The position numbers were made by a program, and so were the translations under genes. A DNA stretch of 64,000 bases. It comes from Treponema sp. CETP13 (lineage in GTDB: Bacteria; Spirochaetota; Spirochaetia; Treponematales; Treponemataceae). Location of the stretch: contig MLPZ01000013.1 in the NCBI GenBank assembly GCA_001885315.1, positions 62,001 to 126,000 on the forward strand, in the 5' to 3' direction. The notes beneath the pieces are model-generated. The model was not told where the DNA came from and ran no database searches. It saw nothing but the letters and a program-made list of their open reading frames with translations. Shown here piece by piece: positions 52,844 to 62,146 of the stretch. Within the stretch, counting starts at the first letter, position 1, and each line of letters opens with the position of its first letter.

Positions 52844-53973
52844 TTTTTTAACAACCTTAGGTAAATAATACAGGCAGCAACAAAAACTATTACATTGGGT
52901 AACCAAACCGCCCAAAACCCATTAAATCCATTGCGGTATCCTGAAGTTTGACCTATCATAAATACAGCCCAATATAAAACAGAAATTCCTATACCAAGTA
53001 TTAAACCTATTGTTTGACCATTCTGCTTACCAAAACTAACTGATAAAGGCATAGCCAAAAAAGCAAAAAAAAGAGATCCTAATGGGAGGGCAAATTTTTT
53101 ATAAAATTCAAGATAATGATAGTTTAACACAAATGATTTTTTTTTATTATTTTCACTCTGCATTTTTTTTATTTTTGTATGTAAATCATATGCAGTCATC
53201 TCGTTGGGGCTTACCCCTCCTTCGTAACCACCAAATTCTGATTCAAAAATATTCATCTCACAATTTTCTGCGCTTAAAAGATCATAACTTGTTCGATTAT
53301 CAAACGGCAAAATAATTACTTGCGGTGAACTCATCTGTAATTGCATAATGACAGATGGATCATCAGGTGCTGTTATATGAGATTTACCAGAAACAATTAT
53401 ACGTTGATTACCTTCTGAATCTTTGTCAAACATTAGTAAATCTGAAACATCTTTATCCTGAACATTTCCTATTACTAAAATTGAATCCTGTGTTCTTTTT
53501 ATTGAATGAGGTTCAAGTAATACTGCCGGATTTGACACTGAAATTTTTGCAGTTAATTCTCTGTATTTTATTGTGCCTAATGGAAGGAAATAATCATTTA
53601 CAAAAAATGAAAAAATAGAAATAACTAATCCCAAAATAAGAACAGGTTTTAAGATTGTTGTGTAAGAATGGCCTGAAGCGCGTAAAATTAAAATTTCATT
53701 ATCAGTGACCATACGACCAAGACACATTAAAAATCCTACAAGCGTTGCAAAAGGAGCCGATTGAGCTATGATAAAAGGCATAGCATAAACAATCAACCGA
53801 ATTACATTTCCAATTGACACACGTTTTTTTAATAAGGTTTCTGCTGTTAATAAAATTTGATTTACAAAAAAAATTAAAAAGAAAAAAAGAAAACTAATAA
53901 GAAAATATATAAATAATTGTTTTAAAAGATATTTAAAAAAAATATTATTTGACAAATCTTTCTTCTTAAACAT
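52840..53973 (-). CDS. lptF: LptF-type permease (YjgP/YjgQ family)
   Basis: 377 residues, three membrane helices at each end and a periplasmic domain between (LLEPHSIKRTQDSILVIGNV ... IIVSGKSHITAP). The coupling-loop region MCLGRMVTDNEILILRASG matches LptF. AAGAGG precedes the ATG. Translationally coupled to lptG. Downstream of dut and the M16 protease in the same direction. Confidence 0.88.
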   Translation of the reverse strand: MFKKKDLSNNIFFKYLLKQLFIYFLISFLFFFLIFFVNQILLTAETLLKKRVSIGNVIRLIVYAMPFIIAQSAPFATLVGFLMCLGRMVTDNEILILRASGHSYTTILKPVLILGLVISIFSFFVNDYFLPLGTIKYRELTAKISVSNPAVLLEPHSIKRTQDSILVIGNVQDKDVSDLLMFDKDSEGNQRIIVSGKSHITAPDDPSVIMQLQMSSPQVIILPFDNRTSYDLLSAENCEMNIFESEFGGYEGGVSPNEMTAYDLHTKIKKMQSENNKKKSFVLNYHYLEFYKKFALPLGSLFFAFLAMPLSVSFGKQNGQTIGLILGIGISVLYWAVFMIGQTSGYRNGFNGFWAVWLPNVIVFVAACIIYLRLLKK

Positions 53974-53987
53974 TTAATATAAACCTC

Positions 53988-54431
53988 TTATTTTCCGGTA
54001 CTGCCATACCCACCTGAACCTCTTTTTGTTTCTGAAAGGGTCTGAGAAAATTGATATGAAGCACAACATACTGGAGCTAGAACAAATTGAGCAATACGGT
54101 CTCCATTAGAAATAGTTACCATTTTTTTGCCAAGATTTATTAAACAAACTTTTGCTTCTCCGCGATAATCCGAGTCTATTGTACCAGGAGAATTAAGTAC
54201 AGTTATTCCATATTTTGCTGCTAGCCCACTACGTGGTCGTACTTGAATCTCATATCCTTGTGGTATTTCCAAAAAAAGACCTGTGGGTATTAATTTAAAC
54301 TCACCTGGAGCAAGAGAAATATCCTCAGAAAGATAAGCGTAGACATCGGCCCCTGCAGAACCGGCTGTTTTATATTCAGGAAACTTGACATCTGATTGAG
54401 ATTGTACTTTTACTACTATATTTTTTTTCAT
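53988..54431 (-). CDS. dut: dUTP pyrophosphatase
   Basis: 147 residues from ATG 54431 (AGGA upstream; the frame is open 45 nt more). Five trimeric-dUTPase motifs: AGSAGADVYAYL, VRPRSGLAAK, LNSPGTIDSDYRGE, NGDRIAQFVLAPV, and the C-terminal RGSGGYGSTGK. It lowers dUTP and supplies dUMP, complementing the uracil-DNA glycosylase encoded elsewhere in the window. Confidence 0.96.
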   Translation of the reverse strand: MKKNIVVKVQSQSDVKFPEYKTAGSAGADVYAYLSEDISLAPGEFKLIPTGLFLEIPQGYEIQVRPRSGLAAKYGITVLNSPGTIDSDYRGEAKVCLINLGKKMVTISNGDRIAQFVLAPVCCASYQFSQTLSETKRGSGGYGSTGK

Positions 54432-54488
54432 CACAAATCCTAACCTAACACATTTTATACTATCAAACAGTAACAAATTGTCATACTT

Positions 54489-55763
54489 CTAGATATTTTT
54501 TCGTATTCGTTTTTTTAACTTTGGTCCATAAATAAAGATAACTTGTTTTTCAATACATAACAAGGAATTAAGAGTTTGAATTATTTCATTTTTTGTAATA
54601 GAACGAACCTTAGTTAACGTTTCTTCAATTGTTTCCAATTCAAACCCAAGTGAAAATTGTCGACTCATTTTTTTCATATGTTGTTCAACGTCTTCTGCAT
54701 TAATAATCTCTTCACCACAAATATGTTCTTTAGCAGCAATAATTTCATCATCTGAAATTGTTGCTGTACGTAAATTTGCAATCTCGTCTTTTAATTTTTG
54801 TAACACTTCTCCTGTCTTATCAGCTGGAGTTGAAGCGTATGCACACCAAACACCACAGTCATCATAAATACTAAAAAAGCTATAAACATTATAACAATAA
54901 CCACCATTTTCACGCAAAGACTGAAATAACCGAGAACTCATTGTATCACCTATAAGGGCATTAAGAATAGCCCAACAGTAATAATCAGTACGGGTAAATG
55001 GAATTGTAAGGGGAAACGCATAAAAAATCTGTTCCATTTGAAATTCAGCCTTTTTTACTGTAATCCCAGAATGCCATACCGGTAATTCAAACTTATGATT
55101 TTGTAATAGCCCAGGTTTTACGATAGGTCGATTGGGAAGTTTTTCCAGTTCGACAATGGCTTCAGATACATCAAAATTGCCCGCTATAGAAACTTGTAAG
55201 GCTCCATTTCTTATATATTTTTTATACCAATCCAATAGACTTGTACGTTGTAATTTATTAACATCATTAACAGAGCCTGCAATAGAAGCTGATACGGTAT
55301 TATTAGGCCATAAAACTTCTGAAAATTCATCCATAGCAGAATCTTCTGGATCATCTTTTGTAGCCAAAATTTCAGAACAAATAACAGAACGTTCTTTTTC
55401 TATATCATTTTCATTAAAAGCTGAATTTGAAACCATCTCTGATAAAATACAAAGAGCTTCTTTAAAATGAATATACGGAACCGTAAAATGAACACAAACA
55501 TCTTCTCGTTCTGTAAAAGCATTAATATATCCACCCATTCTATCAAAAGAACAAGCAATATCATAAGCACTTAAACCTTTAGGATATCTTTGAGATGGAT
55601 TTGTCCCTTTAAATAGTAGATGTTCTACAAAATGCGTAATACCTTTTTGATTTTCTTTTTCATAACGAGATCCTGTAGAAAACCAAAAACCGACTGCAAT
55701 AGTACGAGACGTCGCAATCGGTTCTGATAAAAATACTACGCCGTTATCTAAAACGGCAGTCAT
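54489..55763 (-). CDS. M16 family zinc metallopeptidase
   Basis: 424 residues, one-chain M16B size. Inverted zinc motif HFVEHLLFKGT (HxxEH) with the downstream Glu in EREDVCVHFTVP..ERSVICSEI. The second half (YYCWAILNALIGDTMSSRLFQSLRENGGYCYNVYSF) has the R/Y substrate-binding residues. Similar to YmxG-type processing peptidases. The ATG directly follows the pnp stop (TAAATG) with no ribosome site, so translation is coupled. Confidence 0.92.
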   Translation of the reverse strand: MTAVLDNGVVFLSEPIATSRTIAVGFWFSTGSRYEKENQKGITHFVEHLLFKGTNPSQRYPKGLSAYDIACSFDRMGGYINAFTEREDVCVHFTVPYIHFKEALCILSEMVSNSAFNENDIEKERSVICSEILATKDDPEDSAMDEFSEVLWPNNTVSASIAGSVNDVNKLQRTSLLDWYKKYIRNGALQVSIAGNFDVSEAIVELEKLPNRPIVKPGLLQNHKFELPVWHSGITVKKAEFQMEQIFYAFPLTIPFTRTDYYCWAILNALIGDTMSSRLFQSLRENGGYCYNVYSFFSIYDDCGVWCAYASTPADKTGEVLQKLKDEIANLRTATISDDEIIAAKEHICGEEIINAEDVEQHMKKMSRQFSLGFELETIEETLTKVRSITKNEIIQTLNSLLCIEKQVIFIYGPKLKKRIRKNI

Positions 55764-57866
55764 TTATTTTTTTGCCTGAGCTTCTAAAGCTTCAACATAA
55801 GAAAGATTAAGACGACCCATTCTATCAATTTCTAATAATTTAACAGGAATCTTTTGGCCCTCTTTTACTACATCACTCACAGATTTAATTTTATCTCGTG
55901 AAAATTGTGAAATATGGCAAAGACCTTCCTTTCCAGGGAGAATTTCAACAAAAGCACCAAAATCCATAATACGCTTTATAGTACCATTATAAATAGCACC
56001 AACTTCTGGATCTTCAACAATGCCTTTAATCGCAGCTTTTGCTGCATCAGTTGCTTTTCCTGTATTTCCATAAACAGTAACAGTTCCATCATCATCGGTA
56101 TTGATAGTAACATCATAATCTGAACAAAGCGCTTTTACTGTTTTTCCACCAGGACCAATTAAAGCTCCAATTTTGTCCATTGGAATTTTCATTTTTTCAA
56201 TTCTAGGAGCATTTTGGCTAATTTCTTTTCGTGGTTTAGAAATAGCTTTATTCATAATGCTAAGGATATGAAGTCGTGCTTTTTTTGCCTGAGCAAGAGC
56301 TTTTGTCATAATTTCAGTTGTTACACCAGCAATTTTAATATCCATTTGGAAAGCTGTAATTCCATCTTCTGTACCAGCAACTTTAAAGTCCATATCTCCT
56401 AAATGATCTTCTTCACCAAGAATATCAGTCAAGATTGCATATTTTTCGTAATGTTCACCTTCTGTGATAAGTCCCATTGCAATACCAGCTACAGGTTTTT
56501 TCATAGGAACACCAGCAGCTAAAAGTGATAGACAACCACCACAAACTGAGGCCATAGAAGAAGATCCATTACTTTCCATAATTTCTGATACAACACGAAC
56601 TGTATAAGGAAATTGTTCCTGAGAAGGAAGCATAGCTTGCAGCGCGCGACGAGCAAGATTTCCATGTCCTATTTCACGACGACCAGTATTTAAGCGGCCA
56701 CATTCACCTACAGAATAAGGAGGGAAATTATAATGTAACATGAAACTTTCTTTGCGATCACCATCAATATCATCAAGAATTTGTTCATCTCTTGAAGTTC
56801 CTAATGTGGTTACTGCTAAAGATTGTGTTTCTCCACGAGTAAATAGAGCTGATCCATGAGGTCTTTTTAGAACATCAATTTCACAAGTAATAGGGCGAAC
56901 TTCATCTAATGCACGTCCATCAACACGTTTATTTTCATTAAGAATATGACTACGAAGAATATCATAGTTCATTTTGTCAAATAATGAGTCAAATAATTTA
57001 GCTTGGATAGGATCTTCAAGTTGCTCCACATATTTTGCAGCTATTTCATCTTTAACTACTTTTATTGCATTGCCTCGTTCAAACTTTCCACCCTGAAAAC
57101 ATGCAATTTCCATTTTTGGCATTGCTTCTGCTAAGATAGCATCTTTGTTCTCAAGATCAACAGTTAAAGGAGCTAATGGTAATTTTTCTTTACCAGCTTT
57201 TGCTTTTAACTCATCTTGCAAATGACACATCTCTGTAATTGATGCTTGGGCAACACTAAGAGCTCCTAACATAAGTTCTTCAGAAACTTCTTGAGCCCCA
57301 CCTTCAACCATTGTAAAGCCATCAGCTGTACCAGCTACTACAATTTCAATTTCGGATCGCTCTAAATCAGCCATTTTTGGATTAACAACATATTGACCAT
57401 CAATATAACCAACGCGGGCAGCAGCGACAGGCCCATTAAAAGGTATATCAGAAATTGTTACTGCAGCAGAAGATGCAATAACAGCAAGTATATCAGGAGA
57501 ATGAATCCCATCTGCAGAAATACAAGTAGGAATAATTTGAATTTCACGCCCAAAAGCCATATCAAATAGCGGGCGCATAGGACGATCTATAAGACGGGAA
57601 ACTAAAATTTCCTTATCCTTAGGACGGCCCTCTCGTTTTAAAAATCCACCAGGTATTTTACCTGCTGCATAGTATTTTTCATTGTAATCAACAGTTACAG
57701 GAACATAATCTAAACCTTCCTGCGCAGACGACGATGCACAAACTGTTGCTATAACTGATGTTCCGCCTAATGTAGCGAGAACAGCGCCGTTTGCTTGTTT
57801 TGCAATACGACCAGTTTCAAGAATCAGCTCTTCATCGCCGATTTTGTAAGTTACTCTTTGAACCAT
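55764..57866 (-). CDS. pnp: Polyribonucleotide nucleotidyltransferase
   Basis: 700 residues, standard domain order: RNase PH 1 (PVTVDYNEKYYAAGKIPGGF), helical linker, catalytic RNase PH 2 (LHYNFPPYSVGECG, GHGNLARRAL, ILGEEDHLGDMDFKVAG), KH (IGALIGPGGKTVKALC) and S1 (VGAIYNGTIKRIMDFGAFVE). It degrades RNA phosphorolytically. AAGGAA precedes the ATG. It follows rpsO across a hairpin, the arrangement seen in many bacteria. Confidence 0.98.
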   Translation of the reverse strand: MVQRVTYKIGDEELILETGRIAKQANGAVLATLGGTSVIATVCASSSAQEGLDYVPVTVDYNEKYYAAGKIPGGFLKREGRPKDKEILVSRLIDRPMRPLFDMAFGREIQIIPTCISADGIHSPDILAVIASSAAVTISDIPFNGPVAAARVGYIDGQYVVNPKMADLERSEIEIVVAGTADGFTMVEGGAQEVSEELMLGALSVAQASITEMCHLQDELKAKAGKEKLPLAPLTVDLENKDAILAEAMPKMEIACFQGGKFERGNAIKVVKDEIAAKYVEQLEDPIQAKLFDSLFDKMNYDILRSHILNENKRVDGRALDEVRPITCEIDVLKRPHGSALFTRGETQSLAVTTLGTSRDEQILDDIDGDRKESFMLHYNFPPYSVGECGRLNTGRREIGHGNLARRALQAMLPSQEQFPYTVRVVSEIMESNGSSSMASVCGGCLSLLAAGVPMKKPVAGIAMGLITEGEHYEKYAILTDILGEEDHLGDMDFKVAGTEDGITAFQMDIKIAGVTTEIMTKALAQAKKARLHILSIMNKAISKPRKEISQNAPRIEKMKIPMDKIGALIGPGGKTVKALCSDYDVTINTDDDGTVTVYGNTGKATDAAKAAIKGIVEDPEVGAIYNGTIKRIMDFGAFVEILPGKEGLCHISQFSRDKIKSVSDVVKEGQKIPVKLLEIDRMGRLNLSYVEALEAQAKK

Positions 57867-57913
57867 TTTATTTCCTTCTTTGCAAACACTACTTCAATTT
57901 GCAAAACACTACT

Positions 57914-57949
57914 AAAAAGCCTGACACTAGTAATCAGCGCCAGGCTTTT
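57914..57949 (-). terminator. rpsO-pnp intergenic hairpin
   Basis: Minus strand AAAAGCCTG pairs with CAGGCTTTT (extended by GCGC/AGTGT partial pairing) and is followed by TTTTT... then AGT. It may be a partial terminator or an RNase III processing site, as between rpsO and pnp in Escherichia coli. Confidence 0.7.
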
Positions 57950-57959
57950 GCTCCGATAA

Positions 57960-58229
57960 TTATTTTCGGAGTCCTAGTTCCTTGATAAGTGTACGATAGC
58001 CTTCAAGGTTTGTTCTTTTAAGATATTTCAAAAGTTTGCGGCGTTGACCAACAAGCTTAAGAAGACCACGAGCTCCGCTCTTGTCTTTTTTAAAAGTCTT
58101 GCAATGTTCAGTTAATTCTTTAATTCGTTCTGTCAAAAGAGCGATCTGAACTTTTGTGTTACCGGTGTCTTTTTCATTTTCACCGAAGTTGCTTACTACT
58201 GAAGCTTTTTTTTCGTTTGTAAGTGACAT
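57960..58229 (-). CDS. rpsO: 30S ribosomal protein uS15
   Basis: 89 residues, full length. Typical motifs: [52 protein letters not shown]. It binds the central junction of 16S rRNA. AAGGAG precedes the ATG. It follows ribF by 3 nt and precedes pnp. Confidence 0.98.
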   Translation of the reverse strand: MSLTNEKKASVVSNFGENEKDTGNTKVQIALLTERIKELTEHCKTFKKDKSGARGLLKLVGQRRKLLKYLKRTNLEGYRTLIKELGLRK

Positions 58230-58232
58230 TAC

Positions 58233-59126
58233 TTACTCCTTCATAGGATTTCTAAATTCGATTTTTGTTACCGTAGCCGGACAGCCCTGTTCAAGCGGAA
58301 TTTCCAAATGAAGGAATTTGGAATCCACATACATTACTGTATCAAACCCGGCAGCATTAACAGGGTATGTGCCGACCGGTGGCAAAACCTGTAAACTGTC
58401 TGATTTGTGAGCAGAAATTGCTCTAGAAACTGATTTAAGCTTTTTATTTATAGTCTTAGTTTTATGCCATTTAAAAACAGAACCATCAAGTGTGTAATTA
58501 TAACCCAATAAATGAGCAGCAAATACTAACTCACCTTTTTGTATAGCACAACGAACAGCACTCGAACTAATGCGCATATCTTGATATAAAACTTCAGCGC
58601 AAACTATAAATTTAAGTCCGTATTGTAAGCAATATTGCTCTATCTCGAAGACACCGGTATCGAGGCCTCGCCCACAACGGAAATCAGTCCCAACTGACAA
58701 TAACTGCATAGAGCAGGAATTTCTTAATACAGTTAGAAAATCGTGTCCTTTCATTCTACTGAAATCATCAGAAAAGTCAATGACTACGCAAAAATCAAAT
58801 CCTTTATTCTCAAAATAATATCTTCGTAATCTATTTGTCGAAAGGTTTCCTGGAAAATTATTTTTTTGTTTAAATTCACGTGGTGAGCGAGAAAATGTAA
58901 CAACCCCTACTTTAGAAACTCCTTTAGAATTTTCATTTTGACTCATTGATGATCTTTTTTGAGATAAAACAGTACTAAACAGGGCCTGATGTCCTTTATG
59001 CATTCCATCAAACCCCCCTATTGTTATAGCTGAACCATACGGACAATTTTCTTGGGAAAAATATTCACGAACTTTTGAGTCTTTATTTGTATAATCTTGT
59101 AAATCATTCCACGTAAACTCTTTCAT
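58233..59126 (-). CDS. ribF: RibF-type FAD synthetase with eroded riboflavin kinase domain
   Basis: 297 residues. The adenylyltransferase half is intact: TIGGFDGMHKGHQALF, VVTFSRSPREF, VGTDFRCGRG and MRISSSAVRCAI. In the C-terminal half, the flavokinase signature GxxxGxPTAN is missing; what remains reads GYNYTLDGSVFKWHKTKTIN and PPVGTYPVNAAGFD. It may therefore make FAD from FMN but not phosphorylate riboflavin. The start overlaps the hybrid kinase stop (ATATGA) with no ribosome site. Order ribF-rpsO-pnp as in other treponemes. Confidence 0.88.
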   Translation of the reverse strand: MKEFTWNDLQDYTNKDSKVREYFSQENCPYGSAITIGGFDGMHKGHQALFSTVLSQKRSSMSQNENSKGVSKVGVVTFSRSPREFKQKNNFPGNLSTNRLRRYYFENKGFDFCVVIDFSDDFSRMKGHDFLTVLRNSCSMQLLSVGTDFRCGRGLDTGVFEIEQYCLQYGLKFIVCAEVLYQDMRISSSAVRCAIQKGELVFAAHLLGYNYTLDGSVFKWHKTKTINKKLKSVSRAISAHKSDSLQVLPPVGTYPVNAAGFDTVMYVDSKFLHLEIPLEQGCPATVTKIEFRNPMKE

Positions 59127-61471
59127 ATTATTAATTTAGCTAATTCCTTATAGAGTTTTTCTGATTCGATAGGTTTCATTAAATGTGCATTCATACCAGC
59201 CTGCAAACTTTTTTCTATATCTTCTTTGTATGCATTGGCTGACAAAGCTATAATCGGTATTTTTTTATCCATTTCCCTTATTTTTTCTGTTGCTTCCAAT
59301 CCATTCATAACAGGCATTCTAATATCCATTAGTATAGCAGAATAAACTACAGAGGAATCATGTAGTGAATTCTCATACATTTCACAAGCTATCTTACCAT
59401 TTTCAGCACAATGAACAATAAAACCTTTCTTTTTTAGCAAGTGCTCGGCTATTTCTGTATTGATAGCATTATCTTCACAAAGTAAAATATGTTTTCCCAC
59501 AAAACCTTCTAGATTATCATTTCTTTGTTTCATCTTAGTTACTTGTGCAATTTGACTTGCAGAAGGACGTGTAACGGGTATTTTAACAATAAAAGTTGTA
59601 CCTTTACCTAGCGTTGAAGAACAGTCAATACTACCTTGCATTGCTTCTACTAATTTTTTTGTTATAGAAAGGCCTAGCCCAGTACCACCTTCACTCTGAG
59701 TAAGACTATTATTTTCTTTTGTAAAAGAATCATACATTTTCTTCTGGAACTCTTCACTCATTCCAACACCAGTATCAACAACTTTCACAGTTAAAAAACA
59801 TTTTGCGTTTTGTACTGTCGTACTAACATCAAAAGTAACTTTTTTCCCAGATTCTGTATATTTAATTGCATTATTTAATAAATTAATAAATATCTGTTCA
59901 AATCGTTTTTCATCTGTGATTATATATTCAGTACCGGCCTCTAATTTTGTAGTAAAAACTAAATTAATATTTTTTTCGTTAGCCCTTTGTTTCACAATTG
60001 ATTCAATATCAAAAATAAGTTCATTTAAATCATAGACATCAAAATAAAACTGTATGCTTTCTGATTCTATTCTTTGCATATCTAGAATATCATTTACTAA
60101 TGATAATAAATAAGAGGCTGATGCATAAATTTTTTTAAAATAATCATTACTTTTTTTATTTTCAATCTCTTTTATACCAAAATTACTTAAACCCATTATT
60201 GCAGTAAGAGGCGTTCGCATATCATGACTCATTCGTGCAAGAAAATCTGATTTTATTTTATTTGCATTTCGAGCATATGCCTCGGCAATCTTTACTTGTT
60301 TATATGCCATACTTAAATCATAATTTGCACATTGTAAAGCAAGTTTCTGTTTACCTTGTACTTTATTATTTCGTAAAAGCAATAGAATTATTATACTAAG
60401 CAATCCTATTACAAGAGAACACGAAATCATAAAAATTTGAATAAAATACTTTTGAATAAAAGAAAGGTGTTGGTTAATTATCTCTATCTCACCTGAATAT
60501 TTTTTTGGTATCTTTAAATTAAATTTTTTTATTACATCATCATTTAAACACATAGTGTCTGGGGTAATAAGAGTTGTAACAGAACTCATGTCGTCTCCAT
60601 TACAAAAACGAGTAGCTAAATCTGCAGCTTGCTCTCCCATTATAGCAAACTTAAGAACAATACCACCTAGAAGACCATATTCAATATTGGGATAATCTGT
60701 TCTAAAACAAGGAACAGAAGCATTATCAAATACAAATTTAGCGGCTTTTTTCTCAGAATAATCATTCCCCAAAACATCATTTCTAAAATTTAAGTAAATA
60801 AGAATAGAGTGCTTATTTAAACTCCCGAGTATATTTTTTATTTCTTGGGGCGTTAATTCCGAAGTATTTATATATTTTAAAGCTAAATTATGTTCACCCA
60901 TCACTGATTCAAGTTGTTCTCTAGTACCAGCTGCCGATATCGTATTATCTGTAATAGCATAAAGCGTATCAGCAAATGGATAAAGTTCTACAGCAAAATC
61001 AAGAGTTTCTTTATAATAACCTTTTTCTACAATACCACAAACATCTGCAGCTTTTGCCACATCTTGTGCTTTTTTTACATCGTTAATTGCTAAAAATACA
61101 ATAGGAGCGTCACCAAAACAATCTTTTTTATGTAATAAAGTAAAATCTAAAGCGTTATCATCTGCTACAACAATACAATCATAGGATGCATATTTTGTAG
61201 CAGATTTATTAATTAAGGACAGAGTTGTTTCTACCGCATCACTATACGGTATATTTTTTGAATCCATAAAAATATAATCTATATTATCTAAAGGATTAAT
61301 TTTATTATTAAATCCTTCTAATTGATATGATACTGTTTCCCAATCGTAATTATAAGCGGAAATAAATAAAATATTATTTTCTTTTGTTTTTGCATACAAA
61401 AAATTTATATTAAATATGCAAAATAAAAATAAAAAAAATAAATTTTTTATAAATAGTTTTAGGAATTTCAT
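59123..61471 (-). CDS. Hybrid sensor histidine kinase with ABC-substrate-binding-like sensor
   Basis: 782 residues. Signal/anchor at 1-26, periplasmic domain 30-335 like ABC-type substrate-binding proteins (NNILFISAYNYDWETVSYQL; DCIVVADDNALDF; FRTDYPNIEYGLLGG), membrane helix 343-367, HisKA with H416 (MSHDMRTPLTAIMG), HATPase (FINLLNNAIKYTESG; DTGVGM; GTGLGLSI) and a receiver (ILLCEDNAINTEIAEHLL; MDIRMPVMNGLEA). No output domain is adjacent. The ATG is immediately preceded by TATAAT-N6, so a leaderless start is predicted. It lies upstream of ribF with a 4-nt overlap. Confidence 0.92.
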   Translation of the reverse strand: MKFLKLFIKNLFFLFLFCIFNINFLYAKTKENNILFISAYNYDWETVSYQLEGFNNKINPLDNIDYIFMDSKNIPYSDAVETTLSLINKSATKYASYDCIVVADDNALDFTLLHKKDCFGDAPIVFLAINDVKKAQDVAKAADVCGIVEKGYYKETLDFAVELYPFADTLYAITDNTISAAGTREQLESVMGEHNLALKYINTSELTPQEIKNILGSLNKHSILIYLNFRNDVLGNDYSEKKAAKFVFDNASVPCFRTDYPNIEYGLLGGIVLKFAIMGEQAADLATRFCNGDDMSSVTTLITPDTMCLNDDVIKKFNLKIPKKYSGEIEIINQHLSFIQKYFIQIFMISCSLVIGLLSIIILLLLRNNKVQGKQKLALQCANYDLSMAYKQVKIAEAYARNANKIKSDFLARMSHDMRTPLTAIMGLSNFGIKEIENKKSNDYFKKIYASASYLLSLVNDILDMQRIESESIQFYFDVYDLNELIFDIESIVKQRANEKNINLVFTTKLEAGTEYIITDEKRFEQIFINLLNNAIKYTESGKKVTFDVSTTVQNAKCFLTVKVVDTGVGMSEEFQKKMYDSFTKENNSLTQSEGGTGLGLSITKKLVEAMQGSIDCSSTLGKGTTFIVKIPVTRPSASQIAQVTKMKQRNDNLEGFVGKHILLCEDNAINTEIAEHLLKKKGFIVHCAENGKIACEMYENSLHDSSVVYSAILMDIRMPVMNGLEATEKIREMDKKIPIIALSANAYKEDIEKSLQAGMNAHLMKPIESEKLYKELAKLII

Positions 61472-61477
61472 TTCTTA

Positions 61478-61505
61478 ATTATATCTTAAATACACAAATA
61501 TACAA
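61478..61505 (-). promoter_or_regulatory. Promoter of the hybrid kinase gene
   Basis: Minus strand TTGTAT (61505-61500), 16-bp spacer, perfect TATAAT (61483-61478) ending 6 nt before the ATG. The predicted start of transcription is the A of the ATG. Confidence 0.55.
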
Positions 61506-61534
61506 GATATAATTAAACATCTTACTTTAAAAAC

Positions 61535-61563
61535 TTGATTCTATTAGAGAAATTATATAAAAT
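61535..61563 (+). promoter_or_regulatory. Promoter of the GNAT gene
   Basis: TTGATT (61535-61540), 17-bp spacer, TAAAAT (61558-61563) ending 7 nt before the ATG at 61571, with no Shine-Dalgarno site. Confidence 0.5.
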
Positions 61564-61570
61564 TATTTTT

Positions 61571-62143
61571 ATGCAAGACAATAAAATATTTAACACTTCC
61601 CGACCAATTGATCAACATATACGTTCAGTAAATATAGACTCGAATGATTCTAAACAAATTCTCGATATTTACACCCCATTTGTTACAGATACAACTGTAA
61701 CCTTCGAATATAAAGTTCCTACATTACAAGAATTTACACAAAGAATTATTTCGATTTCAAATAAGTTTCCCTATTTAGTATATGAAAAGAATAATGTTAT
61801 TTTAGGATATGCTTATGCATCAAAATACAATGAGAGAGAAGCTTATAAATTTACAGTAGATTTATCTATTTATGTAGACCAGAAAATTCAAGGACAAGGC
61901 ATAGGAACTGCTTTATATGATGCCCTATGTTTAAACTTACAAAAACAAGGATATCGTACAGCCTACGCAATTATAACAAGTCCTAATGTTCCTAGTGAAA
62001 ATTTTCATACAAAATATGGGTTTAAGAATTTAGCGTTATTTGAAAAAAGTGGCTATAAATTTAATAAATGGATTGATATTCGTTATATGCAATTGCAGCT
62101 CAATGAATATAGTAAATCACCTGAATTACAAATTATAAACTAA
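61571..62143 (+). CDS. GNAT-family N-acetyltransferase (phosphinothricin acetyltransferase-like)
   Basis: 190 residues from ATG 61571; the frame is open 36 nt upstream but that part contains the promoter. GNAT motifs: ILDIYTPFVTDTTVTFEYKV, GYAYASKYNEREAYKFTVDL, acetyl-CoA loop QKIQGQGIGTALYDAL and NVPSENFHTKYGFKNLA. The pattern fits the Pat/YncA group that acetylates amino compounds such as phosphinothricin or methionine sulfoximine. True substrate unknown. Convergent with truB, divergent from the hybrid kinase. Confidence 0.88.
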   Translation: MQDNKIFNTSRPIDQHIRSVNIDSNDSKQILDIYTPFVTDTTVTFEYKVPTLQEFTQRIISISNKFPYLVYEKNNVILGYAYASKYNEREAYKFTVDLSIYVDQKIQGQGIGTALYDALCLNLQKQGYRTAYAIITSPNVPSENFHTKYGFKNLALFEKSGYKFNKWIDIRYMQLQLNEYSKSPELQIIN

Positions 62144-62146
62144 TAA

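Noticed and set aside
55914-56402. Plus-strand open frames rich in Ser, Asn and Phe inside pnp
   Set aside because: Antisense shadows of the highly conserved pnp frame; no promoter or ribosome site.
59127-59200. Possible FMN riboswitch ahead of ribF
   Set aside because: ribF starts inside the hybrid kinase stop codon; there is no leader and none of the conserved riboswitch segments.
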